A stretch of DNA of 64,000 nucleotides from Sphingomonas echinoides ATCC 14820 (GCF_000241465.1 NZ_JH584235.1:1717348-1781347); one strand, 5' to 3'. Positions 21,137-31,124 are shown, counted from the first letter of the stretch. A program made the numbers and translations. The notes: generated from the sequence alone by a model not told the origin.

Positions 21137-22567
21137 CTATTCCGCCGGTGCCGTGATCGCGGTGCGCTGTTGCCGCCCCCAGCTTTCGCGGCCCGTGAGG
21201 AAGGCGTGCCAGCCCCACACCGCGCCGGCATGGCGCAGCAACTGAAAACTGAACGGCTCCAGGATCGCCGCGATCAGCGCCGGGAACAGCCCCAGCCCCT
21301 CGCGCTGCCCGGTCCAATTCTTGTAAATGCCGAGCGACCAGAGGTGGAAGGTCAGGTCGATCGCGATCTTGACCAGCATCACGATCAGGATCGGCAACGC
21401 CACCATGAAGCGCCCGGTCACGACCAGCCCAATCAGAATCGCAAACGCCGCCAAGCCGTAAATCGGCTGGAGCGTATCGAGCGTCTTGACCGGCAGCATC
21501 GCCGTGCCAAGCCAGCCGAACCGCCGCGCGCCAACCATGTCGCGGTTCCAATGCTGCGTCTGCAGGAAACCGCCAAACCAGCGCCGCCGCTGGCGCAGGA
21601 ACGCCAAGGGGCTCGCCGGAGCATCGGTTCGGGCCAGCGCGCCGCCAACCACGCGCACCGTCCAGTCACGATCATGGTCAACCGCATGGCGGTGCAGCCG
21701 ATGGATCAATTCATAATCCTCGACCATGCAATCGGGATCGAACCCGCCGACCGCGACGACGGCATCGCGCCGGAACGCGGCGAATGCGCCCGAAATCAAC
21801 AACAGGCTGTTCAACCGCTCCCACGCATGGCGCGACAGGAAGTTGCGGACATATTCATAGGTCTGGAACCACTCGAAGAAACGCCCCTGCAGGTCCGGTC
21901 CGCAAATCGGCGCGAGCACGCCGGTCGCCGCGACCAGTTCTGGCTCGGCGGCAAAGGCCGCGCGCATCGCCGCGATCGCGCCGGGTTCCAGCAGCGTATC
22001 GGCATCGACCGTCAGCACCACCTCGGTATCGACCTGCACCATCGCCGCGTTGAGCGCGCGCGCCTTGCCGCCGTGGCGCAGCCGCAGCCAGCGCAGCGAC
22101 GGCAGCACCGGTGACGGATCGCTCATCGTGCCAAACGGGGGTGCGATCAGCCCGTAGCGGCGCGCCAGCACTTCGGCAGTGCCATCGCTTGATCCATCAT
22201 CGGCAATCACGATCAGATCGGGGGCGGCCGCCTGGCCCGCCAGCCGGTCGATCGCCGCCGCGATCACGCCCTCTTCATTATGCGCCGCGACGATCACACC
22301 GAAACTGACCGACGTCGCCGGAGCCGCTTGTGGGGTCAGGCGCAGATCGCGGATGTTCCACGCAGTAAAAAGCAGCAGCGCGGTGTCATACAGGATATAG
22401 GCGATGCCGATCGACCACACCGCCAGCCCTTGCCGCTGGAACGCCTGCGCCAGCAGCGCCGCGAACAGGATCGGCCCGAACGCACCGATTACGCGGCTGG
22501 CGACGGGAATCCGCCGCGGGGTCAAGCGCGGCGACTCTGCCACGAGCGTGTTGGAGAGCGAGGTCAT
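21137..22567 (-). CDS. Membrane glycosyltransferase, family 2
   Basis: The 476-residue protein has two N-terminal spans (about 27-70), a cytoplasmic GT2 domain and C-terminal spans (about 350-430). The catalytic motifs run in order: VIVAAHNEEGVI, DDGSSDGTAEVL, TVDADTL (metal-binding DxD), VEDYEL (base) and QRRRWFGG (the Q/RxxRW product-binding motif). This is the arrangement of processive synthases such as NodC, PgaC and cellulose synthase-like enzymes. The sugar cannot be told. It is convergent with kdpE (9-base gap), and no other exopolysaccharide genes are nearby. Confidence 0.88.
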   Translation of the reverse strand: MTSLSNTLVAESPRLTPRRIPVASRVIGAFGPILFAALLAQAFQRQGLAVWSIGIAYILYDTALLLFTAWNIRDLRLTPQAAPATSVSFGVIVAAHNEEGVIAAAIDRLAGQAAAPDLIVIADDGSSDGTAEVLARRYGLIAPPFGTMSDPSPVLPSLRWLRLRHGGKARALNAAMVQVDTEVVLTVDADTLLEPGAIAAMRAAFAAEPELVAATGVLAPICGPDLQGRFFEWFQTYEYVRNFLSRHAWERLNSLLLISGAFAAFRRDAVVAVGGFDPDCMVEDYELIHRLHRHAVDHDRDWTVRVVGGALARTDAPASPLAFLRQRRRWFGGFLQTQHWNRDMVGARRFGWLGTAMLPVKTLDTLQPIYGLAAFAILIGLVVTGRFMVALPILIVMLVKIAIDLTFHLWSLGIYKNWTGQREGLGLFPALIAAILEPFSFQLLRHAGAVWGWHAFLTGRESWGRQQRTAITAPAE

Positions 22568-22673
22568 TGCGGAGGCGATACCGATACCGGATGAACGAGC
22601 GATGACGCCGCCTAGCGCGCAAGCGCAACTCCCGCTAGGTTAATGCGCATTCACCGCAAACGGGAGCACGATC

Positions 22674-23234
22674 TTGGTTCAGCGCTACACCAACGTCGCG
22701 ATCGTGCTGCACTGGCTGGTCGCGCTGCTGATCATCACCAACGTCGCGCTTGCCTGGATCTGGCCCGTCCTGCCCGATGCGCAGGTGCGCCCGACCATCG
22801 ACCTGCACAAGTCGATCGGCATCACCATTCTCGGCTTGGCGCTGCTGCGCATCCTGTGGCGCATCGGCCATCGCCCGCCGCCGCTGCCGCGCGGTTATGC
22901 CGGTTGGGAGATCACCGCATCGCATATCGTGCATTGGGGGCTGTACGCGATCCTGTTCGCGATGCCGCTGACCGGCTGGATCATGGATTCAGCCTATGAG
23001 AAGGCGGCGACCACGCCGATGTACCTTTACGGCCTGTTCCAATGGCCACGGCTCGGCTTCATTCTGGCGCTCGACCCTGCGACCAAGAAAGCGGTGCACG
23101 ACGGCTTTGGCGCGGCGCATGAGATCATCGCTTATGCGGTCTACGCGCTGGTCGCGCTGCATCTGGCGGGCGCGCTGAAGCACCAGTGGCTGGACGGGAC
23201 GAAGGAAATCCAGCGGATCTGGTTCGGGCGCTGA
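22674..23234 (+). CDS. Cytochrome b561
   Basis: This is a 186-residue four-helix membrane cytochrome. It starts with TTG behind CGGGAG (MVQRYTNVAIVLHWLVALL); the His in LHW and others in DLHKS, SHIVHW and ALHLAGALKHQ are the likely haem b ligands. The family carries electrons from quinol to periplasmic acceptors or protects against superoxide (CybB). The gene is divergent from the glycosyltransferase and convergent with the HAD phosphatase. Confidence 0.9.
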   Translation: MVQRYTNVAIVLHWLVALLIITNVALAWIWPVLPDAQVRPTIDLHKSIGITILGLALLRILWRIGHRPPPLPRGYAGWEITASHIVHWGLYAILFAMPLTGWIMDSAYEKAATTPMYLYGLFQWPRLGFILALDPATKKAVHDGFGAAHEIIAYAVYALVALHLAGALKHQWLDGTKEIQRIWFGR

Positions 23235-23240
23235 TGCGAC

Positions 23241-23260
23241 GGCGGGGCTAGCGCCCCGCC
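23241..23260. terminator. Hairpin at the cytochrome b561 / HAD convergence
   Basis: This is a perfect 8-base stem, GGCGGGGC-TAGC-GCCCCGCC. It overlaps the stop codon of the minus-strand HAD gene (23248-23250) and follows the cytochrome stop by 6 bases. No T-run follows on either strand, so it may act as a shared mRNA 3' end barrier rather than a classical terminator. Confidence 0.4.
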
Positions 23261-24057
23261 AGAATCGCGTCGATCGCCTCGGCCACGCCATCGCGGTCAT
23301 TGCCAGCCACCACATGGTCGGCCTGCGCCCGCACCGCCTCCGGCCCCTGCCCCATCGCAAAGGACAGCCCTGCGCGGGCAAACATCGGCAGATCATTGGC
23401 CTGGTCGCCGAACACCGCGGTTTCGGCGAGCGGCACACCGATCACCTCGGCCAACGTCGCCACCCCATCGCCCTTGTTGGCGCTGAGCGCAGTGATATCG
23501 AGATAATAGGTCTGCGACTGCGCGATCGTCGCCTGCGCCGCATAAGGTTGCAGGCTGGCGTGGAGATCGACGAGCAGCGTCGGCGCGTCGCTGACAAAGG
23601 TGATCTTGTCCACGCGGTCGTACAGGCCGGAAAAATCCTGCGTTACGACCGGGGCCTGGTTCGACGCAATCCGCTCGCTGGTAACATGCGCGCCCGCATC
23701 GGTGCTGGCATACCACAGGTCGTCGGCGAACACCCAGGTGTCGACCGCCAGCCCGCGCGCGGCCGCAAAGGCGGCCTCGACCACCGCGCGGTCGACCACA
23801 TGGTGGCAGGTCACCCGCCCATCGCGGGTAAACACCGTGCCGCCATTAAACGCCCCCATCGGCGCGTCGATCGCCAGCGCTTCTGCAATCGGCATCAAGC
23901 CCGATCGCGGGCGCGCGCTGATGATCGTGAACGGCAGCCCCGCCGCGCGCAGCCGCGCCACCGCCGCCGCCACGCCCGGCGTGATTTGCTTCGCGCGATC
24001 GACCAAGGTGCCATCGACATCCGACACCACCAGCCGGACCGCGCTGGCGTCTGTCAC
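23248..24057 (-). CDS. HAD-superfamily (Cof-type) sugar phosphatase
   Basis: The chosen GTG at 24057 overlaps the gnd stop (GTGA) and gives 269 residues. HAD motif I is [11 protein letters not shown] near the N-terminus, and motif IV is [16 protein letters not shown] near 205-220. The large cap between them (about 85-185) is the C2B type of Cof/YbiV phosphatases that act on sugar phosphates. Translation is coupled to gnd at the end of a pentose phosphate operon. A sugar-phosphate substrate, for example removal of a by-product, is inferred from this context. Confidence 0.85.
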   Translation of the reverse strand: MTDASAVRLVVSDVDGTLVDRAKQITPGVAAAVARLRAAGLPFTIISARPRSGLMPIAEALAIDAPMGAFNGGTVFTRDGRVTCHHVVDRAVVEAAFAAARGLAVDTWVFADDLWYASTDAGAHVTSERIASNQAPVVTQDFSGLYDRVDKITFVSDAPTLLVDLHASLQPYAAQATIAQSQTYYLDITALSANKGDGVATLAEVIGVPLAETAVFGDQANDLPMFARAGLSFAMGQGPEAVRAQADHVVAGNDRDGVAEAIDAILAGR

Positions 24058-25037
24058 TGCGGCATCTCGACATGGCCGCCAAAGCCGAAGCGCATCGCCG
24101 ATAGCAATTTGTCGCCGAACGTATGGTCGACCCGGCTGCGATAGCGCGCGAACAGCGCGGCGGAGAGCACGTTGACGGGCACCGCTTCTTCCATCGCCGC
24201 CTCGATCGTCCAATGTCCCTCGCCCGAATCCGCGACCGAGCCGCTAAAGGCATCGAGCATCTGATCCTTGGCCAACGCCGCCGCCGACAAATCGAGCAGC
24301 CACGATGAGATCACCGACCCGCGCCGCCATACCTCGGCGATGTCGGTCAAATTGAGATCGAAGCGCTCCTCTTCGGGCAGCTTTTCGGAAGACTTGCCCT
24401 TCAGAATATCGAAGCCCTCGGCATAGGCTTGCATCAGGCCATATTCGATGCCGTTATGGACCATCTTCACGAAGTGCCCAGAGCCCGCAGGACCGGCGTG
24501 AATATAGCCCTGTTCGGCACGGGCATCGTTCTTGTCGCCGTCGCGATCCGGCGTCCGCGGGATCGTTCCGATTCCGGGGGCAAGCGCGGCCAGAATGGGA
24601 TCGACCGTGTCGACCGCATCCTTGGCACCGCCGACCATCATGCAGAAACCGCGCTCCAGGCCCCACACACCGCCGGAAGTGCCGACGTCGACATAATGGA
24701 TACCCTTTTCGGCGAGCATTTTCGCGCGGCGGATGTCGTCCTTGTAGAAGGTGTTGCCGCCATCGATGACGATGTCGCCTGGCTTGGCGAAGCCAGCGAT
24801 TGTGGCGATAGTCTGTTCGGTGGGGTCACCCGCCGGCAGCATGACCCAATAGATCGCCACAGCGTCGAGCTTGTCCCGCATATCCTCGAGCGAGTCCGCG
24901 CCGATCGCGCCGTCCGCGACCAGCGCGGCGACCGCGGGCGCATTACGGTCGAACACCACGGTTTCGTGGCCTGCGCGCATGATTCGGCGCGCAATGTTCC
25001 CACCCATCCGGCCAAGGCCGATGATTCCGATCTTCAT
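24054..25037 (-). CDS. gnd: 6-phosphogluconate dehydrogenase, decarboxylating (short form)
   Basis: This enzyme converts 6-phosphogluconate to ribulose 5-phosphate. The protein has 327 residues, the length of the short, often NAD-preferring GndA/YqeC-like form rather than the 470-residue enzyme. The N-terminal [18 protein letters not shown] binds the cofactor. [33 protein letters not shown] and [13 protein letters not shown] are the substrate and catalytic signatures. It sits 11 bases after tal and overlaps the HAD gene. Confidence 0.92.
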   Translation of the reverse strand: MKIGIIGLGRMGGNIARRIMRAGHETVVFDRNAPAVAALVADGAIGADSLEDMRDKLDAVAIYWVMLPAGDPTEQTIATIAGFAKPGDIVIDGGNTFYKDDIRRAKMLAEKGIHYVDVGTSGGVWGLERGFCMMVGGAKDAVDTVDPILAALAPGIGTIPRTPDRDGDKNDARAEQGYIHAGPAGSGHFVKMVHNGIEYGLMQAYAEGFDILKGKSSEKLPEEERFDLNLTDIAEVWRRGSVISSWLLDLSAAALAKDQMLDAFSGSVADSGEGHWTIEAAMEEAVPVNVLSAALFARYRSRVDHTFGDKLLSAMRFGFGGHVEMPQ

Positions 25038-25048
25038 GGATACGTCCT

Positions 25049-26158
25049 TCAGGCGTGTGCGGGATGCTTGGCGGCGATTGCGCCGAGCAGATCGTCAAAC
25101 GCCTTGGAGAAGGAAGCGACGCCCTCCTCGACCAGCGTATCGGTTACGCCGTCGAGATCGAGCCCGAGCCGCTCCGTCTCAGACAGGACATGCCGCGCGC
25201 CCGCGACATCCTCGGTCAGCGTCAGCTTGGCGGTGCCGCGCTCGCGGAAGGCGTCGAGCGTCTTGGGCGGCACGGTGTTGACGGTGTCCTTGCCGATCAG
25301 CGTGTCGAGATACAGCGTGTCGGGATAATCGGGGTTCTTGGTGCCGGTCGACGCCCAGAGCAGCCGCTGCACCTGCGCGCCCTTGGCGGCCAGCGCCTGC
25401 CAGCGGGCGGAGGCGATGAATTCCTCATACCACGCATAAGCGAGCTTGGCATTGGCGATGGCGACCTTGCCCTTGAGCGGCTTGGCAGCATCGCCGCCAA
25501 TACCGGCGTCGATCTTGTCGTCGATCTTGGAATCGATCCGGCTGACGAAGAAGCTGGCGACGCTGGCGATATGGTCGATCGGCTCACCGCGCGCGACGCG
25601 CTTTTCCAGGCCCTCGACATAGGCTTCCGCCACCGCCTGATAGGCGCTCTGCGAAAACAGTAGCGTCACGTTGACGTTGATCCCGGCATCGATCGTCGCG
25701 GCGATCGCAGGCACGCCGGCGGGCGTTCCGGGGATCTTGATCATCAGGTTCGCCCGATCGACCGCCGCCCACAATTTCTGTGCCTCGGCAATAGTGCCAT
25801 CGGTATCGTTCGCGAGATAGGGCGACACTTCCAGGCTGACATAGCCATCCTTGGTGCCAAGCCGGTCATAGACCGGCCGCAGCGTGTCGGCCGCCGCCTG
25901 GATGTCGAGGATCGCGAGATGCTCGTAACGCTCCATCGTCGACGCATCGGGATTGGCGTGGTCGAACGCGGCAAGCTCGGCATCATAGGCATCGCCATGC
26001 CCCATCGCCTTTTCGAAGATCGACGGGTTGGACGTGACGCCGGTCAGCGAATCCTCATCGACCAGTTTCTGCAGGCCGCCCTCGGCGAGGAACTTGCGGT
26101 CGACAAAGTCGAGCCACACGGCCTGACCGAGATTTGCGAGATCGTTCAAACGGCCCAT
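25049..26158 (-). CDS. tal: Transaldolase
   Basis: Transaldolase moves a dihydroxyacetone unit in the non-oxidative pentose phosphate path. The 369-residue protein begins [21 protein letters not shown]; the start at 26158 follows GGAGAAG. Landmarks of the long bacterial type are [15 protein letters not shown], the Schiff-base Lys in [15 protein letters not shown] near residue 140, and [10 protein letters not shown]. An earlier start would add 23 poorly conserved residues coming from a degraded palindrome. It is between tkt and gnd. Confidence 0.94.
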   Translation of the reverse strand: MGRLNDLANLGQAVWLDFVDRKFLAEGGLQKLVDEDSLTGVTSNPSIFEKAMGHGDAYDAELAAFDHANPDASTMERYEHLAILDIQAAADTLRPVYDRLGTKDGYVSLEVSPYLANDTDGTIAEAQKLWAAVDRANLMIKIPGTPAGVPAIAATIDAGINVNVTLLFSQSAYQAVAEAYVEGLEKRVARGEPIDHIASVASFFVSRIDSKIDDKIDAGIGGDAAKPLKGKVAIANAKLAYAWYEEFIASARWQALAAKGAQVQRLLWASTGTKNPDYPDTLYLDTLIGKDTVNTVPPKTLDAFRERGTAKLTLTEDVAGARHVLSETERLGLDLDGVTDTLVEEGVASFSKAFDDLLGAIAAKHPAHA

Positions 26159-26184
26159 CAGTACTTCTCCGTATATCGTATGTG

Positions 26185-26261
26185 CGTCACCCGGCCTTGT
26201 TCCGGGTCTCTTACGCCAGCCTAGCAATGCATTTGGGCATGACGGTTACCGGAACAAGGCC
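26185..26261. repeat. Decayed palindrome pair between tkt and tal
   Basis: Perfect 13-base inverted arms (GGCCTTGTTCCGG at 26193-26205, its complement at 26249-26261) lie in the 112-base gap. The outer bases CGTCACC match the ends of the other palindrome pairs in the window, but the rest has diverged. It is probably an old copy of the same family. Confidence 0.6.
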
Positions 26262-26270
26262 AATCGGCGA

Positions 26271-28355
26271 TCAGGCGGTTTCGCCCAGCATTTCGGTTGC
26301 AACCTTGACGACATTGTCGACGGTGAAACCGAACTTATCCTGCAATTTGGCGATCGGTGCAGAGGCACCGAAGGTCGACATGGTGATGGTGCGCCCGTCG
26401 AGCCCGACATAGCGATCCCAGCCGATCTCGCCCGCCATCTCGATCGCGAGCCGTGCCTTCACGCCCTTAGGCAGCACCGATTCCTTATACGCCGCATCCT
26501 GCAGTTCGTAGCGATACCAACTCGGCATCGACACGACGCGCGAGGCGACACCCTGCGCGACCAGCTTGTTGTGCGCGGCCAGCGCCAGCGACACTTCCGA
26601 GCCCGTCGCGATCAGGATCACCTCAGGGTTTTCGCTGTCGGCGAGCACATAGGCCCCCTTGGCCAGCCCGTCGGCGCTCGCATATTTCGTGCGGTCGAGC
26701 GTCGGCAACGCCTGACGCGATAGGATCAGCGCGGTCGGGTGACCGGCGTCGGCCATGATCGCACGCCACGCCGCCGCCACTTCATTGGCATCCGCCGGAC
26801 GGATCGTGTCGAGCCCCGGAATCGCCCGCAGCGTCGCCAGATGCTCGATCGGCTGATGCGTCGGGCCGTCCTCGCCAACGCCGATCGAATCGTGCGTGAA
26901 CACCCATACCGATCCGATTTCCATGATCGCCGACAAACGCACCGGTGCACGCATGTAATCGACGAACACCAGGAAGGTGGAGCCATAGCCGCGCAAATGC
27001 GACAGCGTCATGCCGTTGACGATCGCGCCCATGCCATGTTCGCGCACGCCGAAATGGATATTGCTGCCGCCATAAGAGCCCGGCTCGAACGACGCCGCAC
27101 CCTTGATGTCGGTCTTGGTCGAAGGCGACAGATCGGCCGAACCGCCGAGCAGCCACGGCACCTTCGCCGCAATCGCATTGAGCACCTTACCGCCTGCGTC
27201 GCGGCTGGCGACGCCCTTGGCATCGGCCTCGAACACCGGGATATCGGCATCCCAACCCTCGGGCAGGCGGTCGCTGAAGATCGCGTCGAGCTGCGCCGAT
27301 TCCCCGGGATATTCGGTGGCGTAGCGGGCGCGCAGGGCATCCCACGCTTCGCGCAACGGCGCGCCGCGCCCGGCGATTGCCGCGTGGAAATGCTCGGCGA
27401 TGCCGTCGGGCACGAGGAACTTCGCGTCTTCGGGCCAGCCATAGGCTTGCTTGGTCAGGCGGATATTCTCGTCGCCGAGCGGCTCGCCATGCGCCTTTTC
27501 GCTGCCAGCCTTGGGGCTGCCATAGCCGATGATCGAATGCACGACGATGAAGGTCGGCTTTTCGGTGGTCGCCTTGAAGGTATCGAGCGCGGCGGTCAGC
27601 GCCGCGACATCGTTGGCGTCGTTTACGTGAATGACGTTCCAGCCATAGGCTTCGAAGCGCTTGCCGACATCCTCGTCGAACGCCAGGCTGGTCGCGCCTT
27701 CGATCGAGATGTGGTTGCTGTCATACAGCCAGCACAGATTGGACAGCTTGAGATGCCCGGCGAGCGAGGCCGCTTCGGCCGAGACGCCCTCCATCATGTC
27801 GCCATCGCCGCACAGCGCATAGACGTCATGGTCGAACAGGTCGAAACCGGGCTTGTTGTAGCGCGCCGCGAACCAGCGCTCGGCAATCGCCATGCCGACC
27901 GAATTGCCGCACCCAGCGCCGAGCGGACCCGTGGTCGTTTCGACGCCGGTGGTGTGACGATATTCGGGGTGCCCCGGCGTCTTGGACGAAAGCTGACGGA
28001 ACTGCTTGAGGTCTTCGAGGCTGAGCGCGGGATGGCCGGTCTTGTTCCCCTCGGCGTCGATCTCCTCGATCCCCGCCAGATGGATCAGCGCGTAGAGCAG
28101 CATCGAAGCATGGCCGACCGACAGCACAAAGCGGTCGCGATTGGGCCAATCCGGGGTGGCCGGATCGTAGCGCAGGAACTTGCTCCACAGCGTATAGCCG
28201 ACCGGGGCCAGCGCCATCGGCGTGCCGGGGTGCCCGGAGTTTGCGGCCTGCACCGCGTCCATCGAGAGGGTGCGGATCGTGTCGATGGCGAGGCGCTCGG
28301 GCGAGCCGTCCTCATGAACGCTCGTTGCAGTCGCAGTCGTCGGGGTGTCGGCCAT
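26271..28355 (-). CDS. tkt: Transketolase
   Basis: This is a ThDP enzyme of 694 residues that exchanges two-carbon units between pentose and triose/hexose phosphates. It begins with a variable tail, then RLAIDTIRTLSMDAVQAANSGHPGTPM. The ThDP/metal motif starts at CGDGDMMEGVSAEAASLAG, LSVGHASMLLYALIHLAG is close to the N-domain hub, and GEDGPTHQPIEHLATLRAIP is the PYR-domain signature. It is transcribed after rpiA and before tal in the minus-strand pentose phosphate block. Confidence 0.96.
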   Translation of the reverse strand: MADTPTTATATSVHEDGSPERLAIDTIRTLSMDAVQAANSGHPGTPMALAPVGYTLWSKFLRYDPATPDWPNRDRFVLSVGHASMLLYALIHLAGIEEIDAEGNKTGHPALSLEDLKQFRQLSSKTPGHPEYRHTTGVETTTGPLGAGCGNSVGMAIAERWFAARYNKPGFDLFDHDVYALCGDGDMMEGVSAEAASLAGHLKLSNLCWLYDSNHISIEGATSLAFDEDVGKRFEAYGWNVIHVNDANDVAALTAALDTFKATTEKPTFIVVHSIIGYGSPKAGSEKAHGEPLGDENIRLTKQAYGWPEDAKFLVPDGIAEHFHAAIAGRGAPLREAWDALRARYATEYPGESAQLDAIFSDRLPEGWDADIPVFEADAKGVASRDAGGKVLNAIAAKVPWLLGGSADLSPSTKTDIKGAASFEPGSYGGSNIHFGVREHGMGAIVNGMTLSHLRGYGSTFLVFVDYMRAPVRLSAIMEIGSVWVFTHDSIGVGEDGPTHQPIEHLATLRAIPGLDTIRPADANEVAAAWRAIMADAGHPTALILSRQALPTLDRTKYASADGLAKGAYVLADSENPEVILIATGSEVSLALAAHNKLVAQGVASRVVSMPSWYRYELQDAAYKESVLPKGVKARLAIEMAGEIGWDRYVGLDGRTITMSTFGASAPIAKLQDKFGFTVDNVVKVATEMLGETA

Positions 28356-28424
28356 GAAAGGTATCGCCTCGCTAATGTGGGTCTGAACGCACCTGCGCCC
28401 GCCCGGTTGCGGTGTGCGAGGCCC

Positions 28425-29093
28425 TTATCTCGTCCTTTCGTCGCGTTCCAGTCGCGTAACGACACCATTGGTCGCGATATAGGCGGCCGACACCTCGGTC
28501 AGGAACAGTCCGTGCCCCAAAGCGCCCGGAATTGCGGCGATTTCGGCGGCAAGGCGGCGATGGTCGATATCGGGCGCAAAGCGGCAATCGAGGACGGAAT
28601 TTCCCTGATTCGTTATGAAATTTGCACGCAAGGCAACCTCGGCCCCCAGGCTTTCGAGTCGCGCCGCCACGAAATTGCGGGCGAAGGGCAAGGTTTCGAC
28701 CGGGATCTTCGCCGCCCCGATCGCGGCGACGCGTTTGGAGCCATCGGCGATCACCACCATCCGCGCGCTGGCGGCAGCGACCACCTTCTCGCGCAGCATT
28801 GCGCCACCTGCCCCCTTGATCGCGCGCAAAGCGCCGTCGATTTCATCGGCACCATCGATGGTCAAGTCGATCCGCGCAGGCAAATCGATCAGCGCAATAC
28901 CCACGGCGCGCGCGTGGGCCTCGGTGGCAAGCGAGGTCGCAACCGCCTGAACCGCCAGCCCGCCACGCACCCGCTCGCCCAGCGCCTCGATCGCAAACGC
29001 TGCGGTCGACCCGGTGCCAAGGCCGACACTCATGCCAGCGCGAACCTCTTCCACCGCAGCCAGCGCCGCGAGGCGTTTGTCGGACTCGTTCAT
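28425..29093 (-). CDS. rpiA: Ribose-5-phosphate isomerase A
   Basis: RpiA interconverts ribose 5-phosphate and ribulose 5-phosphate. The 222-residue protein shows all family motifs: VGLGTGSTAAFAIEALGERV near residue 25, LTIDGADEID with catalytic Asp residues near 80-85, and KGAGGAMLREKVVAAASARM with the active-site Glu and Lys. It is the first gene of the block rpiA-tkt-tal-gnd-HAD. The gap of 147 bases upstream is where the operon promoter should lie. Confidence 0.95.
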   Translation of the reverse strand: MNESDKRLAALAAVEEVRAGMSVGLGTGSTAAFAIEALGERVRGGLAVQAVATSLATEAHARAVGIALIDLPARIDLTIDGADEIDGALRAIKGAGGAMLREKVVAAASARMVVIADGSKRVAAIGAAKIPVETLPFARNFVAARLESLGAEVALRANFITNQGNSVLDCRFAPDIDHRRLAAEIAAIPGALGHGLFLTEVSAAYIATNGVVTRLERDERTR

Positions 29094-29240
29094 AGGGGTG
29101 CTCTACCATCGTTTGCTAGCGGGGCACACGGTGCGCGTTTGAAATGCGTAGACTTCCGACAGGCGAGTTTGCCGCCGACATTGGCGACAGCGGATGCTCA
29201 GGTTAAGCTCCAGGACCGCCTATCGCTATGAAAGAGATAT

Positions 29241-29630
29241 ATGGAATTTATAGTCGAGATCATTTTTCAATTTCTCGGCGAGATTTTGCTGCAGTTATTG
29301 TTCGAGTCCTTATCTGAACTTGGCTTTCACGGGCTTGCCGACACCTTCAAAAAGTCAAGAAACCCGTTTTTATCGACAATCGGCTTCGCTTTGTGGGGTG
29401 CGGTGGCGGGCTGCATAAGCCTGCTGATTATGCCCAAATCCTTCATCTCCAACCTTGGGCTTCGCGAGGCGAACGTCATTATAACCCCGCTGGTCGTTGG
29501 CGGTGCCATGATGCTGATTGGGCGATTGAGGGAGCGCAAGGGCCAAACGCGAGTGGGCATCGACCGATTTGGCTATGCCTTTGTATTTGCTTTCTCGATG
29601 GCACTTGTCCGCTTTAACTGGGCCCATTGA
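29241..29630 (+). CDS. Small unknown membrane protein
   Basis: This 129-residue protein is not recognised. It begins with an acidic amphipathic stretch (MEFIVEIIFQFLGEILLQLL). Hydrophobic segments then lie near 44-64, 77-95 and 108-124, and a charged RLRERKGQTRVGIDRFG separates the last two. The gene and its flanks are clearly poorer in GC than the surrounding genes, which suggests recent acquisition. It has its own start behind GAAAGAG and no evident partner genes. Confidence 0.6.
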   Translation: MEFIVEIIFQFLGEILLQLLFESLSELGFHGLADTFKKSRNPFLSTIGFALWGAVAGCISLLIMPKSFISNLGLREANVIITPLVVGGAMMLIGRLRERKGQTRVGIDRFGYAFVFAFSMALVRFNWAH

Positions 29631-29737
29631 GATAGCGAGACCGCCCCTCCCTTCATCGTGCAGACGCAAAGCCCCTCCCAACCGCCCCGCACATTTCCGC
29701 TGGCCCCGCGCCGCGTCCCACGGCAAAGCCCTGCTCC

Positions 29738-30367
29738 ATGATCGAAAAAATCCTCGGCATCCTCGCGACCTTCACCATCGGCGTCATTTCCAGCGGCGGC
29801 TATCTCGGCATCGCGTTGCTGATGGCGATCGAATCGGCGTGCATCCCGCTGCCGTCCGAGATCATCATGCCCTTTGCCGGCTATCTCGTCTCGACCGGGC
29901 ATTTCAACCTGTACCTCGCCGCGACGGCGGGGGCGATCGGGTGCAATCTCGGCTCGATCGTCGGCTATGAGATCGGCAAGCGCGGCGGGCGGCCGGTGGC
30001 GGAGCGCTGGGGCCGCTATGTGCTGGTCGGCCCGGGCGAACTCGACGCCGCCGACCGCTTCTTCGCACGCTTCGGCAATGCGGCGGTGCTGATCGGCCGC
30101 CTGCTGCCGGTGATCCGTTCGTTCATCGCCTTTCCGGCAGGCGTGGCACGGATGCCGCTCATCCCGTTCCACATCTACACCTTTATCGGATCCTGGCCGT
30201 GGTGCTTTGGTCTCGCCTATCTCGGCATGGTGCTGGGCGACAAATGGAACAGCGATCCGCGCGTCAAGGCGGCGTTTCACAGCGCCGATGCGGTGATCGC
30301 GGTGGTGCTGGTGGCGGCAGTCGGCTTCTACATCTGGCACCGCGTGCGCGGCTTGAAGCGGCCTTGA
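29738..30367 (+). CDS. DedA-family membrane protein
   Basis: This is a 209-residue DedA/SNARE-associated protein with about five spans. The signature part is ESACIPLPSEIIMPFAGYL, and the basic GRLLPVIRSFIAFPAGVARM contains the conserved Arg pair. Some DedA proteins flip undecaprenyl phosphate or phospholipids and protect against envelope stress. The individual substrate here is not known. It stands alone, 84 bases before msrA. Confidence 0.9.
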   Translation: MIEKILGILATFTIGVISSGGYLGIALLMAIESACIPLPSEIIMPFAGYLVSTGHFNLYLAATAGAIGCNLGSIVGYEIGKRGGRPVAERWGRYVLVGPGELDAADRFFARFGNAAVLIGRLLPVIRSFIAFPAGVARMPLIPFHIYTFIGSWPWCFGLAYLGMVLGDKWNSDPRVKAAFHSADAVIAVVLVAAVGFYIWHRVRGLKRP

Positions 30368-30454
30368 TCCGACACGACATCTCTTTGGCGGGCCGACCGT
30401 AACTAAGTGCGGCCAAGACACGAACTACGTCGTGTCCCATCAAGAGGTGTCCCG

Positions 30455-31108
30455 ATGTTAAAGCCCCTTCTCTTCGCCGCAGGTCTTGCCGGTGTCGCGC
30501 TGTTCGCGCTCGGCGGCACTGCGCAGGCCGAGCGCGCCGTACCGCTGCCCGTCGCCAAAACCGATGTCACCGCCACTGGCAAGCAAACCGCCATATTCGC
30601 GGGCGGCTGTTTCTGGGGCATGGAAGCCGTATTCGAGCACGTGAAGGGCGTGACCAGCGTCACTGCCGGCTATGCCGGCGGCACGCGCGACACGGCGACC
30701 TATGAACAGGTTTCGAGCGAGACGACCAAACATGCCGAGGCGGTGCGCATCGTCTATGATCCGGCCAAGGTCAGCTATGCGACGCTGCTTCGCGTCTATT
30801 TCTCGATCGCGCACGATCCGACCCAGCTCAACCGCCAGGGCCCCGACAGCGGCTATAGTTATCGCTCGGCAATCTTCCCGCAAAGTGCGGCGCAGCGCGG
30901 CGTGGCCACGGCCTATATCGCGCAATTGAGCCAGGCGCACGTCTTCGCCAAGCCGATCGTGACCAGAATCGAGTCCGGCGCTTTCTTTCCGGCGGAGGAT
31001 TATCACCAGAATTTCTACGACCGAAACCCCAACCACCCCTATATCGTGACCTTCGACAAACCGAAGGTCGCGGCGTTCCGCGCGGGCTTTCCACAATTGG
31101 CGAGTTGA
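30455..31108 (+). CDS. msrA: Peptide methionine sulfoxide reductase A, exported
   Basis: MsrA repairs methionine S-sulfoxide. The 217-residue protein has a signal peptide (LLFAAGLAGVALFALGGTAQA), so it acts in the periplasm. The active-site Cys is at 52 in FAGGCFWGMEAVFEHV. The start at 30455 is preferred to an upstream in-frame start because it opens the signal peptide and follows AAGAGG. Other conserved stretches are GYAGG, SIAHDPTQLNRQGPDSG and EDYHQNFYDRNPNHPY. Confidence 0.94.
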   Translation: MLKPLLFAAGLAGVALFALGGTAQAERAVPLPVAKTDVTATGKQTAIFAGGCFWGMEAVFEHVKGVTSVTAGYAGGTRDTATYEQVSSETTKHAEAVRIVYDPAKVSYATLLRVYFSIAHDPTQLNRQGPDSGYSYRSAIFPQSAAQRGVATAYIAQLSQAHVFAKPIVTRIESGAFFPAEDYHQNFYDRNPNHPYIVTFDKPKVAAFRAGFPQLAS

Positions 31109-31124
31109 GACGTCGCGCCGGGAT

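Noticed and set aside
26739..29231. 830-codon plus-strand frame opposite tkt and rpiA
   Set aside because: It crosses two real genes and their gap, is low in hydrophobic residues and has no known domain; it is a by-product of GC-rich codon use.
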